Part shown: positions 55,174 to 64,000 of the stretch, in pieces | How the letters are laid out: every line of letters begins with the position of its first letter | How positions within the stretch are numbered: the first letter of the stretch is position 1 | NCBI GenBank assembly: GCA_026989275.1 | Contig: JALSJQ010000006.1 | Coordinates: 1 to 64,000 of the forward strand | DNA from: Albidovulum sp. | Lineage (GTDB): Bacteria; Pseudomonadota; Alphaproteobacteria; Rhodobacterales; Rhodobacteraceae | Direction of reading: 5' to 3' | DNA length: 64,000 bases | Position numbers and translations under genes: made by a program | Notes under the pieces: generated by a model | The model's input: only the letters and a program-made list of their open reading frames with translations | Told to the model about the DNA's origin: nothing | Database searches by the model: none

Positions 55174-55202
55174 TTGCCACCCGTTCATCGGTTTGTTATC
55201 AC
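55174..55202 (+). promoter_or_regulatory. Candidate sigma-70-type promoter of atpHAGDC
   Basis: TTGCCA at 55174-55179 and TATCAC at 55197-55202 are exactly 17 bp apart, about 135 bp before the atpH start. The rest of the 54971-55338 spacer holds no supported gene. This is inferred from spacing and hexamer similarity. Confidence 0.5.
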
Positions 55203-55338
55203 CGCGCCGGCCTCGGAGGGGGGAGATCGCGTCCTGCGAGGCGGACGTGTCCGAAGCGGCCCGGGGCAGGCTCCGGGCCCGGCGCGTGATGAACGAGGGA
55301 ACGCCCTGCGGGGCGGACAGACAACCGGAAGGGTACTC

Positions 55339-55899
55339 GTGTCCGAGAATGCTTCACTGTCCATGAGGATCGCTTCCCGCTATGCGCGGGCGATCTTCGA
55401 ACTCGCCCGGGAGAGCGATGCGCTCGACAGGCTCGAGGCCGACATGGCCGCGCTCGATGCACTCCTTGCCGGGAACGCCGATTTCGGCACGCTCATCCGC
55501 TCGCCGCTGGTGAGCCGTGTCGAGGCCGTGAAGGCGATCGAGGCGCTGGCGCCGAAGCTCGGCCTCGGCGACATCGTCACCCGCACCCTGCTTCTGATGG
55601 CGACCAAGGGCCGGCTCTTCGTGCTGCCCGCCCTCGTGGCCGAGGTGCGCCGGCTTCTCGCGGAAGCGAAGGGCGAGATCACCGCCGAGATCGTTTCGGC
55701 CAAGGCGCTGACCAAGGCCCAGAGCGAGAAGCTCGAAAAGGTCCTCGCCAAGGCGACGGGCAAGAATGTCAAGCTGGATGTGGCCGTTGATGAGGATCTC
55801 ATCGGCGGCCTTGTCGTGAAGGTGGGCTCGAAGATGGTCGATGGCTCGATCCGCTCGAAGCTCGCGGCACTCAGGAATGCAATGAAAGAGGTCGGATAA
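55339..55899 (+). CDS. atpH: F1 ATP synthase delta subunit
   Basis: A 186-aa F1 delta subunit, part of the stator that links F1 to the b subunits. The N-terminal domain pattern [17 protein letters not shown] is typical. The C-terminal block [20 protein letters not shown], ending [25 protein letters not shown], is diagnostic. The start is GTG at 55339 ([11 protein letters not shown]), with GGAAGGG 6 nt upstream; this fits the family length better than the later ATG at 55363. It is the first gene of atpHAGDC. Confidence 0.95.
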   Translation: MSENASLSMRIASRYARAIFELARESDALDRLEADMAALDALLAGNADFGTLIRSPLVSRVEAVKAIEALAPKLGLGDIVTRTLLLMATKGRLFVLPALVAEVRRLLAEAKGEITAEIVSAKALTKAQSEKLEKVLAKATGKNVKLDVAVDEDLIGGLVVKVGSKMVDGSIRSKLAALRNAMKEVG

Positions 55900-55900
55900 G

Positions 55901-57439
<1,539 letters not shown>

Positions 57440-57462
57440 CCGGCCCGGCAAGGGGATGATGG

Positions 57463-58344
57463 ATGCCTAGCCTCAAGGACCTGAAGAACAGAATCGAGAG
57501 CGTCAAGTCGACGCGCAAGATCACCAAGGCCATGCAGATGGTCGCGGCGGCCAAGCTCCGCCGCGCCCAGGAGGCGGCCGAGGCGGCACGCCCCTATGCC
57601 GAGAGCATGGGGGCGGTGCTCGGCAATCTCGCCCGGGCCGCCCGCGACAGCGAGAGCGCGCCCAGACTGCTCAAGGGCACGGGCTCGGATCAGACCCATC
57701 TTCTGGTGGTGATGACGGCCGAGCGGGGGCTGTGCGGCGGTTTCAACTCGTCGATCGTGCGCCTTGCGAAGAGTCGCATCGAGGATCTCAAGGCCGCCGG
57801 CAAGACGGTGAAGATTCTCACCGTCGGGCGCAAGGGTCGCGAACAGCTCAAGCGCGAATACGGCGATCTCTTCGTCGGCCATGTCGATCTCTCGGGGCTG
57901 AAGAATGTCGGCTACGACAATGCCGAAACCATCGCCCGCGAGGTGCTGGAGCGGTTCGACGCCGGCGAGTTCGATGTCGCGACCCTCTTTTTCAACCGGT
58001 TCAGGTCGGTGATCTCCCAGATCCCGACGGCCCGGCAGATCATCCCGGCGGTGGTCGAGGAGGAGGAAGGCGCGGCCGCGGAGGCGCCCCGGTTCTACGA
58101 ATACGAGCCGGACGAGGAAGAGATCCTTGCGCGGCTCCTGCCGCAGGCGGTGACCAGCCAGATCTTCTCGGCCCTTCTCGAGAATGCCGCCTCGGAGCAG
58201 GGCGCGCGCATGTCGGCCATGGACAGCGCCACCCGCAACGCCGGCGAGATGATCGACAAGCTGACGATCCTCTACAACCGCTCGCGGCAGGCGGCGATCA
58301 CCAAGGAACTCATCGAAATCATTTCGGGCGCCGAGGCGCTCTGA
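57463..58344 (+). CDS. atpG: F1 ATP synthase gamma subunit
   Basis: A 293-aa gamma subunit, the rotary shaft. The N-terminal coiled coil ([33 protein letters not shown] in pattern) and the C-terminal [20 protein letters not shown] are diagnostic. The central [14 protein letters not shown] motif is present. AGGGGATG lies upstream of the ATG. The spacer to atpA is 23 bp. Confidence 0.97.
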   Translation: MPSLKDLKNRIESVKSTRKITKAMQMVAAAKLRRAQEAAEAARPYAESMGAVLGNLARAARDSESAPRLLKGTGSDQTHLLVVMTAERGLCGGFNSSIVRLAKSRIEDLKAAGKTVKILTVGRKGREQLKREYGDLFVGHVDLSGLKNVGYDNAETIAREVLERFDAGEFDVATLFFNRFRSVISQIPTARQIIPAVVEEEEGAAAEAPRFYEYEPDEEEILARLLPQAVTSQIFSALLENAASEQGARMSAMDSATRNAGEMIDKLTILYNRSRQAAITKELIEIISGAEAL

Positions 58345-59793
<1,449 letters not shown>

Positions 59794-59802
59794 GGAGGCA
59801 TC

Positions 59803-60198
59803 ATGGCCGACAGTTTCGCATTCGATCTGGTGGCTCCGGAACGCCGGCTCGCGTCCTTCCCGGCCAAGGCGGTGCAGATCCCGGGCGCGGAAGGCGACTT
59901 CACCGCCCTGCCCGATCACATGCCCCTCATCAGCTCGCTGCGCCCCGGCATCGTCGAGGCGGAGGGGGCGGACGGCACCAGGGCCTTCGTGGTGATCCAG
60001 GGATTCGCCGAAATCACGCCCGAAGGGGTGACGATCATCGCCGAGCGCGCCTTCCCGCGCGAGGAGATCGGTCGTGCCGAGATCGAGGCGCTTCTCAAGG
60101 AAGCGCAGGAAAAGGCCGAGACCTGCCCGCCCGAGGAGAAGGACGTGGCCGACAAGCTCGTGGCCGACATCGCCCATCTCCTCGAGATGATGGTCTGA
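59803..60198 (+). CDS. atpC: F1 ATP synthase epsilon subunit
   Basis: A 131-aa epsilon subunit, the rotor and inhibitory subunit. The N-terminal beta-sandwich shows FDLVAPERRLASFPAKAVQIPGAEGDFTALPDHMPLIS in pattern, then a short helical tail. GGAGG precedes the ATG. It ends the operon; a hairpin follows 25 bp later. F0 genes (atpBEF) are absent here, as usual for Alphaproteobacteria, where they are elsewhere. Confidence 0.96.
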   Translation: MADSFAFDLVAPERRLASFPAKAVQIPGAEGDFTALPDHMPLISSLRPGIVEAEGADGTRAFVVIQGFAEITPEGVTIIAERAFPREEIGRAEIEALLKEAQEKAETCPPEEKDVADKLVADIAHLLEMMV

Positions 60199-60223
60199 CG
60201 GTCGCGCGCATCGACGCGCCTTG

Positions 60224-60249
60224 AGGGCCCGGCCGTTCGGCCGGGCCCT
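60224..60249 (+). terminator. Hairpin terminator of the atp operon
   Basis: Eleven-bp inverted repeat AGGGCCCGGCC / GGCCGGGCCCT at 60224-60234 and 60239-60249 with a 4-nt loop GTTC, 25 bp after the atpC stop. Only a short TC tract follows, so it may act with Rho. Confidence 0.7.
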
Positions 60250-60405
60250 TCGCATGCGGGAGGGCGTCGCCACGCCTCGCGCAGGCTGCCGCCGCGGCAG
60301 GGGCGACATTTTCTTGCGCTGCGGCGCTCTCCGCCTTCCCTTTTCCCGACCCCTGCGGCAGATTGTCCCCGGCAGCGATTCGGGAATGCCGAAGGAGTGG
60401 CAAGG

Positions 60406-62394
<1,989 letters not shown>

Positions 62395-62429
62395 GCCGGG
62401 GGAGCGCCCGACCGGATGAAGGGAGGCTC

Positions 62430-62699
62430 ATGGCACGGATCGAGAAGGGCGCCCATGCCGAGCTGGCCGATGGCGGGCCGATCCATGTGCGGGTGACCCC
62501 GCGTGCGGGGCATGAGGCGGTCGAGCCCGGTGCCGAGCCGCGGCATCTCAGGGTACGGGTGACGGTTGCGGCCGAGGGCGGCAAGGCCAACCGGGCGGTG
62601 ACGGCGCTGCTCGCCCGTGCCCTGGGCGTGCCGCCTTCGCGTCTCCGCCTCGTTTCCGGCGCCAGATCGCGCGACAAGGTCTTCCGGGTCGAGGACTGA
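62430..62699 (+). CDS. DUF167/YggU family protein
   Basis: An 89-aa protein of the YggU/DUF167 family, of unknown function. The pattern IHVRVTPRAGHEAVEPG, then LRVRVTVAAEGGKANRAVTALLARALGVPPSRLRLVSGARSRDKVF, is full length and typical. It starts at 62430, after GGGAGG. It follows aacS by 35 bp on the same strand and may be co-transcribed. Confidence 0.92.
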   Translation: MARIEKGAHAELADGGPIHVRVTPRAGHEAVEPGAEPRHLRVRVTVAAEGGKANRAVTALLARALGVPPSRLRLVSGARSRDKVFRVED

Positions 62700-62830
62700 C
62701 GAGGAGTGGAGAAGGGCACGGCCCATCCCCGGCCGAACGGACGGGGAAGGCGCTGCGCCATGTCGGCGGAACGTTGTCCGCCGGTTGTTCCGGGGCGCGC
62801 CGATGCGGCCCACGGGCAGGGCCGGGGTCG

Positions 62831-64000
62831 TCAGAGAGCGGCGGCGAGCGCCTCCTCGAGGGCAGCGGCGGTCGCGTCCACCGCCTCGGGCGAGAAATGG
62901 ACCGGCAGGCGCACATCGGCCGCCCGCATCAGCATCGCCCGCGTGCATGGCAGGTCGGGGATCTCGCCGATGAAATGCCAGTTCCAGAAGGCACGGGCAT
63001 TGTCGATGTCGCGGCCGAAGATCGAGACCTTGACGCCGCGCCGCCCGGCTTCGGCGACGAAGCGGCCGATGGCATTCTCGTCGAGCCCTTCGAGGAGGAA
63101 CTGGAAGCTGTCGGGCGCGCGCTCCTCGTGGGGAAGCGGGGCCGGCACGATGATGTTGGGGTGGCGCGCCAGCCGCCCGGCGATGCGGTCATGGTTGCGC
63201 CGTCCCTGCGCCACTCGCCGCTCGATATGGGCGATCTGCGGGCGGATGACGGCGGCGGAGAGGTTGTTCATCCGCATGTTGTAGAGCGGCAGCCGGTTCT
63301 GGTATCGCGTAAAGGCCGCGGAGACGGCCGGGTGCTTCTTCCAGTTGTGCTCGTAGGCGCCCGACATGATGATGGCCCGGGCGATGATGTCGGCATCGTC
63401 GGTGACGAGCATGCCGCCTTCGCCGCCATTGACCATCTTGTAGGACTGGAAGGAGAAGCAGCCGATCTTTCCGAGCGTGCCGATCCGTCGGCCGCGCCAG
63501 AGCGTGCCGAGGGAATGGGCCGCATCCTCGATCACCGGCACCTCGGCCGCAGCGGCCAGTTCGAGGATCGTGTCCATGTCCGAGGTGTGGCCCCGCATGT
63601 GCGACACCAGCACGGCCGCCGGTCCTTCGGCCACCGCCTCGGCGAGTTTCGCGGCGAAATCGGCCATGTCCATGCGCAGATCGTCGCCGCACTCGACCAG
63701 CACCGGCCTGAGACCGGCATGAACGACCGCCGAGGGCACGGCGGCGAAGGTGAAGGCCGGGATCAGCACCGGGGCGCCCCGCGGCAGATCGAGGCAGCGC
63801 AAGGCGAGGAACAGGGCCGAGGAGCAGGAATTGACGGAAAGGGCGAAGCGGCTGCCGATGAAGGCGGCGAAGTCGCGCTCGAGGCGGCTGGCCGGTGTGG
63901 TGTCGCCGTCGGCGGCGGTGTAGCGGAAGAGATCGCCGCTCTCGAGCAGGGCCCGGATTTCGGCCCAGGCCTCTTCGGGAATCGGTTCGGCATCGGTGGG
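62831..64000 (-). CDS. DegT/DnrJ/EryC1/StrS-family aminotransferase (5' end beyond window)
   Basis: A PLP-dependent sugar or small-molecule aminotransferase of the DegT family. Its 5' end lies beyond the right edge, and the reading frame is open to base 64000. Visible are RYTAADGDTTPASRLERDFAAF, the PLP-binding IPAFTFAAVPSAVVHAG, VIEDAAHSLGT and the Schiff-base Lys in SFQSYKMVNGGEGGM. Such enzymes make amino sugars for O-antigen or other surface glycans, but the substrate is unknown. The neighbouring genes do not identify a pathway. Confidence 0.9.
   Translation of the reverse strand, partial: PTDAEPIPEEAWAEIRALLESGDLFRYTAADGDTTPASRLERDFAAFIGSRFALSVNSCSSALFLALRCLDLPRGAPVLIPAFTFAAVPSAVVHAGLRPVLVECGDDLRMDMADFAAKLAEAVAEGPAAVLVSHMRGHTSDMDTILELAAAAEVPVIEDAAHSLGTLWRGRRIGTLGKIGCFSFQSYKMVNGGEGGMLVTDDADIIARAIIMSGAYEHNWKKHPAVSAAFTRYQNRLPLYNMRMNNLSAAVIRPQIAHIERRVAQGRRNHDRIAGRLARHPNIIVPAPLPHEERAPDSFQFLLEGLDENAIGRFVAEAGRRGVKVSIFGRDIDNARAFWNWHFIGEIPDLPCTRAMLMRAADVRLPVHFSPEAVDATAAALEEALAAAL

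Overview
The window is a very GC-rich, densely coded stretch of an alphaproteobacterial chromosome. The gene set points to Rhodobacterales or close relatives: cobS beside a J-domain gene and bolA, surE-pcm-nlpD without rpoS, a class I lysyl-tRNA synthetase, a degenerate Hint_2 protein, a GH28-related beta-helix protein, and a five-gene F1 operon (atpHAGDC) without the F0 genes. This assignment is inferred from gene content, not from a marker-gene comparison. No rRNA, tRNA, CRISPR array, prophage or intact insertion sequence was seen.

Layout. 1-0.4 kb: a decayed IS3-family transposase end. 0.6-3.4 kb: cobS, a J-domain gene and bolA, separated by long empty GC-rich spacers. 3.9-9 kb: thioesterase, gatB and pepN on the minus strand. 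9.1-14.1 kb: glcB, a class I glutamine amidotransferase, then ribD-nrdR facing them. 14.3-19 kb: a GT39-type membrane glycosyltransferase, a YjbQ protein, and the surE-pcm-nlpD set. 19-22.5 kb: divergent glpD and glpK. 22.8-26.3 kb: an HTH-2TM protein, hsp20, and the TIGR02186/TauE pair. 26.4-31.3 kb: a complete BMP-family nucleoside-type ABC importer. 31.6-35.5 kb: the Hint-like gene and znuACB. 35.5-36.2 kb: an AT-richer, lysine-rich orphan. 36.4-44.6 kb: ettA, an AidB-like acyl-CoA dehydrogenase, the beta-helix protein and lysK. 44.8-49.5 kb: a TerB protein, then moxR-coxE-xdhC-mocA, a molybdenum-hydroxylase maturation set without its enzyme. 49.7-54.4 kb: maoC, ribF, a YcgN-type protein, a threonine aldolase and prs. 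54.6-60.2 kb: an H-type lectin protein and atpHAGDC. 60.4-64 kb: acetoacetyl-CoA synthetase, a DUF167 protein and a DegT aminotransferase cut by the window edge.

Most genes are housekeeping or central carbon metabolism: glyoxylate shunt, glycerol use, ketone-body or PHB turnover, riboflavin/FAD synthesis, PRPP, ATP synthesis, and zinc and nucleoside uptake. The most unusual signal is a short palindrome, core GTGATCAC, usually TGTGATCAC[A/G]. I count 17 copies of the core in 64 kb, where about one is expected by chance. Eleven of them fall in four intergenic stretches, each of which lies at the 3' end of at least one gene. In three cases (glcB, ribD and the beta-helix gene) the stop codon lies inside the palindrome, so the protein ends Met-stop. 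The amidotransferase gene is bracketed by two such clusters, as a cassette would be. The role of the palindrome is unknown.
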